A stretch of DNA of 64,000 nucleotides from Lumbricus rubellus. Lineage: Eukaryota; Annelida; Clitellata; Crassiclitellata; Lumbricidae. A program made the position numbers and the translations under genes. The stretch's first letter is position 1; every line of letters begins with the position of its first letter. Location of the stretch: contig OX243811.1 in assembly GCA_945859605.1 (NCBI GenBank), forward strand, positions 64,285,804 through 64,349,803. The letters run 5' to 3'. The notes beneath the pieces are model-generated. The model did not search any database, was not told where the DNA came from, and was given only the letters and a program-made list of their open reading frames with translations. Of this stretch, positions 1-10,263 are shown one piece after another.

Positions 1-120
1 GTTTTTCTGCTAGCCTTAAGTGTTGTCAACGTGCCTTGAAAAAATTGTGACATTGAATGACATAGTTTTGAAGATATACCGTTTGTTCTAAAAAGGTGCC
101 CCTCTTGCCCCACTCTACCC
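1..120. other. Flank left of the LTR retrotransposon
   Basis: No gene or repeat is recognised here. The reading frame of the 3' LTR runs a further 31 codons into this flank on the minus strand before a stop, which is chance read-through. The missing last exon of sestrin was looked for here and not found. Confidence 0.5.
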
Positions 121-994
121 TACGTTCCTCCCCCCTGCTGAGTCGCTCCCTATCCGTCGGGACTGGCGTCTCTCGAGGGAGAGTCCCTCCCCCATTAGGG
201 CCGTACGTCGTCATGGAAGTGGCCGGGAAGGGCGCTACTCCGACCCGTTTGGATACCACCCCCACTCCGGAATTTGGGGGTAGACGATCGACTTCTTCTG
301 GTGAGCGGAACCCAACCCGATCCATTGTGGCGTAGTCCCTCCGGCTCCTACCTTTCAGCCGTTCACTACATCTCACTCTAGGCCTACTCCTACTCGGGCG
401 ATTCCCTTCTTCTCCTTCCACGAGGTCCGCAGTGGCTGGCGCGGCAGAATCCTTATCTGCTATCCTATTTGATTCAGGACAAGGGTTCGGGTGCGATCGT
501 CCAGCATACTCGCTCACCACTCTCTCTCCTTTGGGTCCTTCCATCTCTCCGACGTCACTTCTGTAAATTATCTTGCCAGAACCTCTCATATCAGTCTGGT
601 CAATTCCATCGTCCTCCTGTGTTTGTAGGCCTACATTTAGGTTGTGTTCGGTTAAGGACATGTAATCTGTCGCTCTCATATGGAGATGTCTTCTAACCTC
701 CTCCTGTTCATTCGTCACTTCTCTCACTCGTCCAATCACTTCATTCATTCGTCCAGAAATACCAAGCACTCGTTCATCCGTTTCCTTCTGTCTTCTATCC
801 ATTTCTCTCTGTCTTCCGTCCATCTCTTTCTGTCTTCCATCCATGCCTTTCAGAGTCTGAGTCATCTGTGACAACATTACTTCAAGTGCAGACATAGGAT
901 TAGGTGATGTGTATGTAGGTCTATTCCTATTCATCTCTAAATTGTCTTCTTCTTCTTCTTCGCCTAACATTCTCAATGAAGGTGAAACAGACAT
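26..994 (-). pseudogene. LTR-borne copy of the gag start (not a separate gene)
   Basis: The frame starts at the ATG at 994, the counterpart of the ATG at 10263 in the 5' LTR. It repeats the LTR-encoded gag N-terminus, then leaves the LTR at 121 and ends in flanking DNA at 26. It has acidic and coiled-coil character with heptad-like repeats (MDGRQKE variants). It exists only because the gag start lies within the LTR. Confidence 0.75.
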
Positions 995-1753
995 GGTGAT
1001 ATAAATCTTTTTGTATTTTGACAAAGCAGATATAGTACTACACTGTTTACTAGAAAGGTAGTATGAAGATAATAATAATAGCAATGATAATAATAATAAT
1101 ATCTTTGAGTCAGTCGTCCCTACACACTTTCGTTTTCGTCTAGCCTGTATAAGGAGCGGCGGACGTATAAAAATGGAAAGTTTTAGTGCGTGGGTTTTTC
1201 CCTGAATCACTCCGTATCCTCTCAGCTGACTCTTCTCCAAAAACAACAATGTACGACTGTGAACGCTGACAGACTTACAGAATTCGTTTCGTATGACCTC
1301 CAGACATAAATCCCATAAAAGAACTCCACTCTTTAGACGTAATAGAATCAAATGAGGCTATTCCTCACTTTCCCTCGCAGAATTTCACTCCTTTCTCAAT
1401 AAAGGGTTCCTCTTCTTCCGAATTTACGAAGACGGCATCGAATCCTCGCCTACGGGCACGAATTATTCCAGCGCAGATCCTTTCCGTGTGCGTTTCTGGA
1501 CGTCGGCGGCTTTGGGCGTTCGCAAAAGGTCTTTTATACGTGCCAAAGGAATGTTCCAGCGCCGTTGTTGTCTCCATTTGGCCTGGCAAGGATCCAGGTC
1601 GATCAGATCGTACGGACCCTAGATCCAGCCGATTTCCACACACAAACAACTCCACACGCGCTTACACTCTTCCTCCACAGCGCGTGCATCACACAGTTTC
1701 ACAGAATTATAACTCGAATTAAATTACAGTTAAAGGGGCTAAGGTTCTTCACA
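121..1753 (-). repeat. 3' LTR of the gypsy-type element
   Basis: This is a direct repeat of 9390-11022 at an offset of 9269 bp, with no difference noticed. It starts TGTGAAG at 1753 on the minus strand, directly after the purine tract. It carries the same TATA box (1531-1538) and the same first part of the gag frame as the 5' LTR. It stops two bases short of the canonical CA end seen in the 5' LTR. Confidence 0.9.
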
Positions 1754-1770
1754 CACTCCCCCACCCAACT
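1754..1770 (-). other. Polypurine tract of the gypsy-type element
   Basis: The minus strand reads GGGTGGGGGAGTG directly against the TGTGAAG start of the 3' LTR, the expected position for priming of plus-strand DNA synthesis. Two Ts interrupt the purine run. Confidence 0.65.
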
Positions 1771-1837
1771 AGTCTGAGCGCAGAGAAGACTAAATTATGT
1801 GGACTGTGTGTTCAAGCTATTTGGACTAAAGATAATA

Positions 1838-1870
1838 GAAATAATGAAGATAATAATAATAATAATAATG

Positions 1871-1920
<50 letters not shown>
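1838..1920. repeat. (AAT)n microsatellite
   Basis: Near-perfect AAT/ATA trinucleotide array in the 3' internal region of the retrotransposon, with one or two TGA interruptions. Confidence 0.9.
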
Positions 1921-1921
<1 letters not shown>

Positions 1922-2061
1922 TTGTCGTAATACGTATTATTGTAATAAGTAAACATGTATAATCTCTAAGGCAATGTCTAATGTCATCCACGAAGATGTC
2001 TCTCGTTTAACAACGATATAGTAATTCCAGGAAATACACGAAAATAACCGTTCCTCACAGT

Positions 2062-2849
2062 TTACAGACAGAAGAGCAACTCCCACACCCAACTCGCATG
2101 TAGAATGAAATAGAGGGTGTGCACCACCACTTCCACGGCCCATGCATGCATTCCAGTGTCACGATAGATATCGCGAATGGCGCCGAGAAAGTCCATCTCA
2201 AGTGCAGGCATATGTTGTCGGAGAAACTGCATAATGATCCTTACTGCTAAGCTCCAGAGGCCGAAGTCTCCCATCGTTCCGAAGCCCACAGGAGTGTATG
2301 CGCGCGGAACCAGGTGCCCGCTTCCAGCAACTCTCACCCCAAGTCGGTTATTCCATGCACGCAACACGTCCAGCGCTCCGGGCGTATGCGCCAACGCCTG
2401 TATCGCGACCAACATCGCCGGCAATGGATCGATATCCAACTCCAGTGGCGGCGTCATCCGTCTGATCGCTTCAATTTCCGAAGAAGGTAGCACCCTTGCT
2501 CCCCTCAGCAACATTCTATCAATTATCAAAAACAGAGTGCCGGTTGAATGGGTCCTCCAGGAAGGTGCAGGTATTTTGGACACAACGGCTGATGGAACGG
2601 CGACGTCTTGTGCATCCGGTGGGTTACAGAGGTTGTTGTTAACGTCCCCTACCCCCGCATCCGGACCACTTGAAGAAATCGGGGAAAATGGACCCCTTCT
2701 TCTCCGTCCTGATCACTACGTGGTGTACTTCCAGTCTCTCCTAATTTTTCCAGTAGCTCTTCGAACGATGTATCTATGTTCCTATCCCCGACTTCCTCCT
2801 CCATACCGTTGAGACTCCCTTCATAAATCGCTTTGCCACACGACGCCAT
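2062..2849 (-). CDS. Accessory 3' ORF of the LTR retrotransposon, frame broken, function unknown
   Basis: Downstream of pol, in the position where env lies in retrovirus-like elements, two overlapping minus-strand frames look like one gene of roughly 240 residues. The first starts at an ATG at 2849 (context AATCATGG) and is acidic, running to a stop at 2649. The second is open from about 2722 to 2062 and is rich in hydrophobic and aromatic residues towards its C-terminus. Switching between them needs a one-base shift or a small intron in 2649-2722. I see no clear signal peptide, furin-type site or fusion-like segment, so calling it env would be unsupported. It resembles no family I know. Confidence 0.45.
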
Positions 2850-3711
2850 GATTTCTCCTTTAAAAACGCTTTTCTTTATCTCTCTTTACAAAATTTCGGT
2901 GCTCGCGCTTCTCTAACTTTTGCGGAACTGCCCAGAGGGACGCGAACTCGGGCCTAATATTCCAGCATCCCTTTGTTTCACTTTGGGGGCGGGTTCCTTA
3001 TTCACCCCTCCCACATTCACCTACTATCCTACATCCAGTGAAGTGGACCTGTATATCACCTCCCCCACCCGAAATATGCCATGTAGGTGCCAAATCATTT
3101 GTTACTGTCATCTTCGCCTTCAGCTTAGAAGCATCTCCAACCGATAAGCGGTCGGTCTGCATCCAGCACACTTCTCATATCAAATTTCTTACCACACCCA
3201 CCGGCGATCCCTATTTGTCGGTGGCTGCCCAGAGGCGGTTAGGTGACCTAATTGCCCGACACCCATGATCGTTTTAATACATATTGTCTTCTGCACAGTA
3301 TGTATACATCTATATTTCTCCATTTGCTTCCTCACAACACAACTCCCAAAACGCTTACAGTTTTCATGGTTCAAAAAATTCGCTTACTTTACGATTCACT
3401 TGTATAATACCTCACAAAGATAATCCATAATGTTTCTGTAGAGGCCATACTTTTGATACTGCTATTGGATTTACATCAACCCATCATCCATGCATATAAT
3501 GCAGCATAAATTAGATATATGACTATCCTCAGCAGTTATTTGACCTACTTGCTTCAAATCTAGGCCAGCCTGTAACAGATATTAATTCCCATACGATTTA
3601 TGCACGCCTCTCCATAGTTCATTGTCACAAACGTTTCTAATTACCACTAACTACTACACGATTAGAACACAATAACTACTAATATCTCTACTTAATACAG
3701 TTTTTCCATCA

Positions 3712-6700
3712 TTACTGAAGATATCTTTGAGGCATCTTTACATTTCTTTTTGGCCTACTTATACCTTCATGCACATCTGCAGGCCTCTCCTCCTCCAATG
3801 GCTCTGTAGAAATCCGTGGCTGAATAGCGTCTTGGTTTCCATCGCGCGACCCAAAATATGGCTTCAGCTTATCCACATATTCGATCCGTGCTTGGCTTCT
3901 AGGTGTTTTCCTTATTTTATATAACACCGGCCCAAGTCGTTTTTCTACACGAAATGGCCCTTGATACCAGAATGACCATTTCTTTTGCATGCCCTGACGA
4001 TGTCTCGGGTAGTAGAACCAGACGAGCTGTCCCACTTCGTATGTTGCCGGCCTCACTCTCAAGTTATACCTGTAGGCTCTCACTTCGGCTTGCTTCTGCA
4101 TTGTCTCCCTGGCCAACGCAAAATTCGCTTGCATTCTTTGTCCTTGTTCGTACACGAATTGCGAATAATCCGGAATCTCTTCTCTAAGATAACAATCTCC
4201 CAAAACTAAATCAATCGGTAGGCATACCTGTCTCGCTAGGAACAGCTCGTTTGGTGAGAATCCAGTGCTACTGTGAACACTCGCGCGATAGGCTGCCATT
4301 AACAACGGAAGCTGAATGTGCCAGTCTCTCTGATTCTGTGCAACGACCTTGGCAATCATGGAGTTCATCGTTTTGTGGAACCTCTCAAGTAATCCATTCG
4401 AAGAAGGTTTGAAAGCTGACGTTCGCACCTTATCGATCCCCAACAATCTGCACAGCTCTCGAAACAATGTGGATTCGAAGCATCCTCCCTGGTCTGAAAT
4501 CACTTGTAAAGGGCAACCATAAAACACAATCCATTGCTCCACCACCACTTTGGCAACCGTAGTAGCTTCTTGATTGCGAACTGGATGGGCTATAGCAAAT
4601 CGGCTATAATGGTCCATCATGGTCAGGATAAATTTGTGACCACCCGACGTAGTGGGATGGGGTCCAGTCAAATCTAAAGCTAAAACCTCTCCAACTGCTC
4701 CAACAACCATGTTCTGTAGAAGACCTTGATGCGGAGGTTTTCCTCGAAAGTAGCGAGCGCATGGTTCACAACGACGTAATTCTAAGCTAACATCTTTTCT
4801 CCATCCTGGCCAATAAGCTCGTTTCTGAACCTGTGCCATTGTTCGTCGTAATCCCAGATGCCCACCTGACATTCCTTCATGTGCTAACCTAACGAACGCA
4901 CTTCGTCTTGTGGAAGGCATAACAATCTGTTGCCATCGCACGTTATCATCTTCTGCACTAAGCCAGTTTCGCGTCAATAATCCATTGGTCAGGCTCAACT
5001 GCGGCCATTGCGCAGCCAGCACTTTTACATCAGAACTTTTGTTTCTTAATTCCTCCGGACTCGGCATTTCTATCGACTCCATCTTCTTCTCAATAATCCA
5101 GTGCAAATCTTTATCTTTTTCCTGCTCAGCTGCTAATGCTGTGCTACTCCACTCGTCAGTCGTTTCAATCGATTCGTTTGGTGGCGCCACTGCGCTGTGT
5201 ATCGCATTCACCATACACGGTCGTCGCGATAAAGCGTCTGCGTTTAAATGCAGTCGACCCGGTCGATGTTTTACTTCAAAATCAAATTCCTCCATAACAG
5301 CCAGCCATCTCGCTTGTTGTCCAATCGGCGATGGGGTTTTCCTCAGCCACTGCAGAGCTGAATGATCAGTCCGCAACAGGAATTTCCTTCCCAGCAGATA
5401 GGGTCTATAAACTTTCAAGAAATGAATTACGGCGAGTAACTCACGTCTGGTTACATCATAATTCCGTTCAGCGTCCGTACACACACGACTTCCATAACAA
5501 ATCACTCTTTCCTCTCCGTTTTGAATTTGAGATACGACTCCTCCCACCGATTGACCTGATGCGTCCGTATCCAAGACGTACATTCCTTCGTCGTTCGGTA
5601 GAGCAAGAATTGGCGCCTCAGTTAAAGCCGTCTTTAATAAATCAAATTCTTTCTGATGCTCCTTTTCCCAGACGAATCGAACTCCTTTCTTCGTTAATTC
5701 ATGCAGTGGTTTAGCAATCTCCGCGAACTGATCCACAAATTTCCTATAATATGAGCAGAGTCCAACAAAAGCTCTCACATCTTTCAATTTTGCCGGCGTA
5801 GGCCAATTCTTCACAGCTTCAATCTTGGCTGGATCCGTTGCCACTCCTTCTCCACTCACAATATATCCAAGAAACAACACACTCCTCTTTAGCAGGAAGC
5901 ACTTCGACGGCTTCAGTTTCAGGTTGGCGCTGCCCAGCCTAGCTAACACTTGCACAAGCCTTTTCAGATGTGTATCCAAATCTGGCGCGAACACGATAAT
6001 ATCGTCCAAGTAAATCAAGCAAATCGCAAAGTTTAGACCAGCCATCACTAAATTCATCATCCTACTGAAACAAGCTGGAGCGTTGGTCAAGCCAAATGGT
6101 AGTACACGGAACTGGAAACTCCCACGACGTGTTACAAAGGTTGTTTTATGGCGGTCATCCAGGTGCACTCCCACTTGATGGTAACCAGATCTCAGGTCAA
6201 ACGTAGTGAACCATTGTGCTCCTCCTAACGTATCCAAGCATTCACTGATGAGGGGCAGGGGGTACGCGTCCTTCCGTGACTTCCGGTTCAGAAGGCGATA
6301 GTCCAAAACCGCCCTCGCTTCGCCAGTTTTTTTGGTTACCATGACTACATTTGATGCCCATTCTGAGCATGAAGGCTCGATCAGCCCTTGCTGCAACAAC
6401 GCTTCCACCTGCTCATCGATTACCGGTAACAGCGTCAACGGCTGTCTACGAAGTGCTTGTCTCACAGGTGCCTCATTTCCGGTATCAATTCTGTGCTGTA
6501 CTACATCCGTGAAACCAAGGTCCCACTCATTCAATGAAAACACATGACGGTGTTCCAACAGAATTGATCTCAATTTCTGCCGAACCTCATCCGGTACATC
6601 ATCAGCTACATTTTCCCACAGCGGTTTTAGAACAGTTTCAGCCTCACTTTCAGTCGCTGTCGCTTTCTGAATAACAGAACACTTTGCGTGGCCAGTGTCA

Positions 6701-9700
6701 CTGGCTTCCACTCCCAACACAGTAACCTCTTCCACTTCACAACGCTCTCCTTTCTTCAAACGAATTGCTTGATCCGTTGGATTCAAAACTCGAAGCGTTA
6801 AATCCATCGCGCGCTCTGGCAACAAAGTACCTGCCACAAGTAAACCAGAATTCAACACAGTTGGTTGCGTAGCCCAAAGACAATCAGTTTCTTTCAAATT
6901 TGGCAACACAGCATACGCTCCAATGTTCAACTCACTATACGCCGGAACAATGACGTCACACTCGGCTGCAACTCTACGACAACGCGACTCCTGGTTACGA
7001 AGATACAGTTCCACTTTTCGACCTCGTAATTCTACCCATTTCTCATTTAAATTCCAAATCACATTCTCTTTTTGCATCCACTGGTATCCTAGAATTATTT
7101 CATCTAGCTGCGGCGTCACCAGTGCATCCACGAAGAACGTACGACCATCCATCTGCAGCTTCAATTTCGTTTGACCGACCACGACAATTTGCGAATTATT
7201 AGCAGCCAACAGAGTCTGTTGAGACGGTTCAATGTCTGACTTTCTCACGAGCTTCAATGGAGCTAAACACAACTGACTTCCAGTATCTAGCAGACAATAA
7301 ATCCATCGCCCATTGACCTTCATCTTCAGATATGCACTCACAGAATTCTGAATATACCTCACATTGTTTGGCGGCGGCGCAGACACATAATTTCTCTGTT
7401 CATTTCTCCCGTATCCATTTTGATTGTAGCCCTGCTGCATTCGGTAGGGGCAGTATCGAACGATGTGCAATCCATTGCAGAAGAAACAACGACGTACATC
7501 CGGTCTGTACTCTTGATTGTTATTGAAACTCTGTTGTTGTGGAACCCAATGCTGTTGGTTATTTTGGCGCGGCGGTGAATATCCGTAATTCGGAGGGTGC
7601 ACATTCACTACGTCATTTCTCCGTCCACTTTCGTTTTCTCCGACGTTTCGTTCGCTTTTATTTCGACGATTCACACCACTTTCAGAATCCGTTCTATCTC
7701 CATTCACCTCTTTTGTAACTGCTCTCACTCGACCAGTTGCCTTATGACCAGAATCGCCTCCCGTTTCAGCTTGCTTGTAACTATGAAGACGTAATGAAAT
7801 CTTCACGGCATCCTGTAAATTTTTAGGCTCGCGTTCCATAACTTTCAAACTCAGATCGCGGTCGAACATAGCATCTAAATACGCTTTCATTGCTATCATG
7901 TCACTGTGCACTGACGCTTTCCCAGGATATGCCATTTGCATAAGCTTACTGATTTCTGCAGCCAATTGCGATAGATCTTCATTTGGTTTTTGTTTTCTCG
8001 AGCTCAACTGTACCTGATACATCGCCTGCTGATCCTCCGTTCCATACCTGAGTTTTAGTCTGCGAATTATTTCTTCAGGTGTGGTCACGTCTTCCATCTC
8101 TTCATCCGGAATAATTTGTGCAGCTTCTTCGATTAGAGCGCAGCATAAGTGGTTACGACTATCTCTGGCGGTCCAGGCGTTTTGTTCACGGCAGACTGCA
8201 AAACGGCGAAGGAATGTGGGTAGCGGCGTTTTTCCGTTAAAGTATCCAAGTTTTATTTGACCACTGTGTTTGTTTTGAACGCTGACGTTAGCGTTGGTAG
8301 GTGTGGCAGTAGCAGTAGGTTGCACAGGATAGTTCACGTCATTCGCCGTCGTTTGGGTCGCCACTGAATGTTTTGGTACGAAGTCACGATTCATCATTCC
8401 AGAGGTGGCGCTGCATGTATACGGCGTCTCGTTAAGCGACGTGAAGAACGTTGATCGGTTCGGGTTGTACTGTTGCGCGGCGGTGTGGTTTATCCGAGGC
8501 CAATCATTGAACGACGAGGCAACTCGCACGGGGTACTCGTTCACAACAGAGTGATTGCGCGCGGAGGCAACACCGTAGGGAAAAGATAGCAACTCGTTCG
8601 GGTTTGCATTTTGACCATTGCAAACACGGTTTTGATTCCTTCGCTCGTAATCCATTGAAAGCATTCCAGAGCTCCAAGTTTGAGTTGTAGTCGGACGGTG
8701 AGAGTAATGAGCATCACCAGCGCGTCGTTGAAACGAAACCGGTTCCATTCGCTCCGTCATCAATCGTTGATTGCGCACCGATCCCGATAATCCAATTATT
8801 CCAGATCCATTGACAGTGTTGGCTGTATCATGGCTCGAACACGACATAAATCCAGCTCCATTTCTTTTTACTCCGATTCCAGACACATTTACAACGGCTT
8901 CATTCGTACCGTGGTATCCTCTTCCGACTACATTAGGCGCTGCTTGCCTAGCGTAATTTTCAGGACCCCCCGAAAATATTTCCGAATTTTTATTTAGCCG
9001 CTTGCTCCTTACATTTGCTGCACTTTCGTCAAAATCATCGTCGTCTGCGTCATCAAAGTGTCCGTCCATCATTCTCAAATAAAGGTTAGTAGGCCTATTA
9101 CCTTCCTCACCATACTTATCATCATCAAACATGCCTGGTCCAACTAATTGAACAAAATCATCCGTCTGTCTCATAGTCTGATTCATTGGCGGTCCATCAT
9201 TCCTCTGTGACCTATGAAAACCAAAGTTCTGCTCTCTCTCTCTCAAATTCATTCTATCAAAATCCTCATAATCGTCTGTGTGTCTCACACAACCTCTATC
9301 TCTATTAACGTCCTCTTCTACATTTGTCTGCTGCTCTGTCCTTCTATCGTAACTTCGAAACAGAATCCCATCATCCTCGTCGCCATTTGTACGTTCCTCC
9401 CCCCTGCTGAGTCGCTCCCTATCCGTCGGGACTGGCGTCTCTCGAGGGAGAGTCCCTCCCCCATTAGGGCCGTACGTCGTCATGGAAGTGGCCGGGAAGG
9501 GCGCTACTCCGACCCGTTTGGATACCACCCCCACTCCGGAATTTGGGGGTAGACGATCGACTTCTTCTGGTGAGCGGAACCCAACCCGATCCATTGTGGC
9601 GTAGTCCCTCCGGCTCCTACCTTTCAGCCGTTCACTACATCTCACTCTAGGCCTACTCCTACTCGGGCGATTCCCTTCTTCTCCTTCCACGAGGTCCGCA

Positions 9701-10263
9701 GTGGCTGGCGCGGCAGAATCCTTATCTGCTATCCTATTTGATTCAGGACAAGGGTTCGGGTGCGATCGTCCAGCATACTCGCTCACCACTCTCTCTCCTT
9801 TGGGTCCTTCCATCTCTCCGACGTCACTTCTGTAAATTATCTTGCCAGAACCTCTCATATCAGTCTGGTCAATTCCATCGTCCTCCTGTGTTTGTAGGCC
9901 TACATTTAGGTTGTGTTCGGTTAAGGACATGTAATCTGTCGCTCTCATATGGAGATGTCTTCTAACCTCCTCCTGTTCATTCGTCACTTCTCTCACTCGT
10001 CCAATCACTTCATTCATTCGTCCAGAAATACCAAGCACTCGTTCATCCGTTTCCTTCTGTCTTCTATCCATTTCTCTCTGTCTTCCGTCCATCTCTTTCT
10101 GTCTTCCATCCATGCCTTTCAGAGTCTGAGTCATCTGTGACAACATTACTTCAAGTGCAGACATAGGATTAGGTGATGTGTATGTAGGTCTATTCCTATT
10201 CATCTCTAAATTGTCTTCTTCTTCTTCTTCGCCTAACATTCTCAATGAAGGTGAAACAGACAT
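3712..10263 (-). CDS. gag-pol: Gag-pol polyprotein of the gypsy-type element, single intact frame
   Basis: One uninterrupted frame; it is open back to 10620, but the ATG at 10263 (context ATCACCATGT) is the best start. In numbering from 10620 (ATG = residue 120), visible parts are: coiled-coil-like heptads about 165-195; a Ty3-type capsid region about 790-945; a zinc knuckle near 1043 spaced CX2CX3HX4C; protease with DTGS near 1108; reverse transcriptase about 1400-1560 with YLDD near 1537; RNase H with TDAS near 1683; integrase with an HHCC region about 1920-1955 and a D, D-35-E core (SDQGG, then LLERFH). The order PR-RT-RH-IN is standard Ty3/gypsy. All catalytic motifs are present. About 290 residues after the ATG are encoded within the LTR, and the primer-binding site is translated as part of the protein. 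Confidence 0.9.
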   Translation of the reverse strand: MSVSPSLRMLGEEEEEDNLEMNRNRPTYTSPNPMSALEVMLSQMTQTLKGMDGRQKEMDGRQREMDRRQKETDERVLGISGRMNEVIGRVREVTNEQEEVRRHLHMRATDYMSLTEHNLNVGLQTQEDDGIDQTDMRGSGKIIYRSDVGEMEGPKGERVVSEYAGRSHPNPCPESNRIADKDSAAPATADLVEGEEGNRPSRSRPRVRCSERLKGRSRRDYATMDRVGFRSPEEVDRLPPNSGVGVVSKRVGVAPFPATSMTTYGPNGGGTLPRETPVPTDRERLSRGEERTNGDEDDGILFRSYDRRTEQQTNVEEDVNRDRGCVRHTDDYEDFDRMNLREREQNFGFHRSQRNDGPPMNQTMRQTDDFVQLVGPGMFDDDKYGEEGNRPTNLYLRMMDGHFDDADDDDFDESAANVRSKRLNKNSEIFSGGPENYARQAAPNVVGRGYHGTNEAVVNVSGIGVKRNGAGFMSCSSHDTANTVNGSGIIGLSGSVRNQRLMTERMEPVSFQRRAGDAHYSHRPTTTQTWSSGMLSMDYERRNQNRVCNGQNANPNELLSFPYGVASARNHSVVNEYPVRVASSFNDWPRINHTAAQQYNPNRSTFFTSLNETPYTCSATSGMMNRDFVPKHSVATQTTANDVNYPVQPTATATPTNANVSVQNKHSGQIKLGYFNGKTPLPTFLRRFAVCREQNAWTARDSRNHLCCALIEEAAQIIPDEEMEDVTTPEEIIRRLKLRYGTEDQQAMYQVQLSSRKQKPNEDLSQLAAEISKLMQMAYPGKASVHSDMIAMKAYLDAMFDRDLSLKVMEREPKNLQDAVKISLRLHSYKQAETGGDSGHKATGRVRAVTKEVNGDRTDSESGVNRRNKSERNVGENESGRRNDVVNVHPPNYGYSPPRQNNQQHWVPQQQSFNNNQEYRPDVRRCFFCNGLHIVRYCPYRMQQGYNQNGYGRNEQRNYVSAPPPNNVRYIQNSVSAYLKMKVNGRWIYCLLDTGSQLCLAPLKLVRKSDIEPSQQTLLAANNSQIVVVGQTKLKLQMDGRTFFVDALVTPQLDEIILGYQWMQKENVIWNLNEKWVELRGRKVELYLRNQESRCRRVAAECDVIVPAYSELNIGAYAVLPNLKETDCLWATQPTVLNSGLLVAGTLLPERAMDLTLRVLNPTDQAIRLKKGERCEVEEVTVLGVEASDTGHAKCSVIQKATATESEAETVLKPLWENVADDVPDEVRQKLRSILLEHRHVFSLNEWDLGFTDVVQHRIDTGNEAPVRQALRRQPLTLLPVIDEQVEALLQQGLIEPSCSEWASNVVMVTKKTGEARAVLDYRLLNRKSRKDAYPLPLISECLDTLGGAQWFTTFDLRSGYHQVGVHLDDRHKTTFVTRRGSFQFRVLPFGLTNAPACFSRMMNLVMAGLNFAICLIYLDDIIVFAPDLDTHLKRLVQVLARLGSANLKLKPSKCFLLKRSVLFLGYIVSGEGVATDPAKIEAVKNWPTPAKLKDVRAFVGLCSYYRKFVDQFAEIAKPLHELTKKGVRFVWEKEHQKEFDLLKTALTEAPILALPNDEGMYVLDTDASGQSVGGVVSQIQNGEERVICYGSRVCTDAERNYDVTRRELLAVIHFLKVYRPYLLGRKFLLRTDHSALQWLRKTPSPIGQQARWLAVMEEFDFEVKHRPGRLHLNADALSRRPCMVNAIHSAVAPPNESIETTDEWSSTALAAEQEKDKDLHWIIEKKMESIEMPSPEELRNKSSDVKVLAAQWPQLSLTNGLLTRNWLSAEDDNVRWQQIVMPSTRRSAFVRLAHEGMSGGHLGLRRTMAQVQKRAYWPGWRKDVSLELRRCEPCARYFRGKPPHQGLLQNMVVGAVGEVLALDLTGPHPTTSGGHKFILTMMDHYSRFAIAHPVRNQEATTVAKVVVEQWIVFYGCPLQVISDQGGCFESTLFRELCRLLGIDKVRTSAFKPSSNGLLERFHKTMNSMIAKVVAQNQRDWHIQLPLLMAAYRASVHSSTGFSPNELFLARQVCLPIDLVLGDCYLREEIPDYSQFVYEQGQRMQANFALARETMQKQAEVRAYRYNLRVRPATYEVGQLVWFYYPRHRQGMQKKWSFWYQGPFRVEKRLGPVLYKIRKTPRSQARIEYVDKLKPYFGSRDGNQDAIQPRISTEPLEEERPADVHEGISRPKRNVKMPQRYLQ
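9369..9385 (-). other. Primer-binding site, tRNA-Ser(GCU) type
   Basis: On the minus strand, two bases after the LTR's terminal ACA, the sequence TGGCGACGAGG matches the complement of CCA plus discriminator and acceptor stem of serine tRNA-GCU (5' end GACGAGG, from memory). A partly matching T-arm stretch follows (GGATTC). It fixes the 5' LTR boundary at 9388 and lies inside the gag reading frame. Confidence 0.8.

Noticed and set aside
2640..2722. Programmed -1 frameshift joining the two accessory frames
   Set aside because: TTTTCCCC does not align as a canonical X-XXY-YYZ heptamer in the upstream frame; an indel or small intron is as likely.
2177..2812. 211-codon plus-strand frame
   Set aside because: Antisense shadow of the accessory ORF of the retrotransposon.
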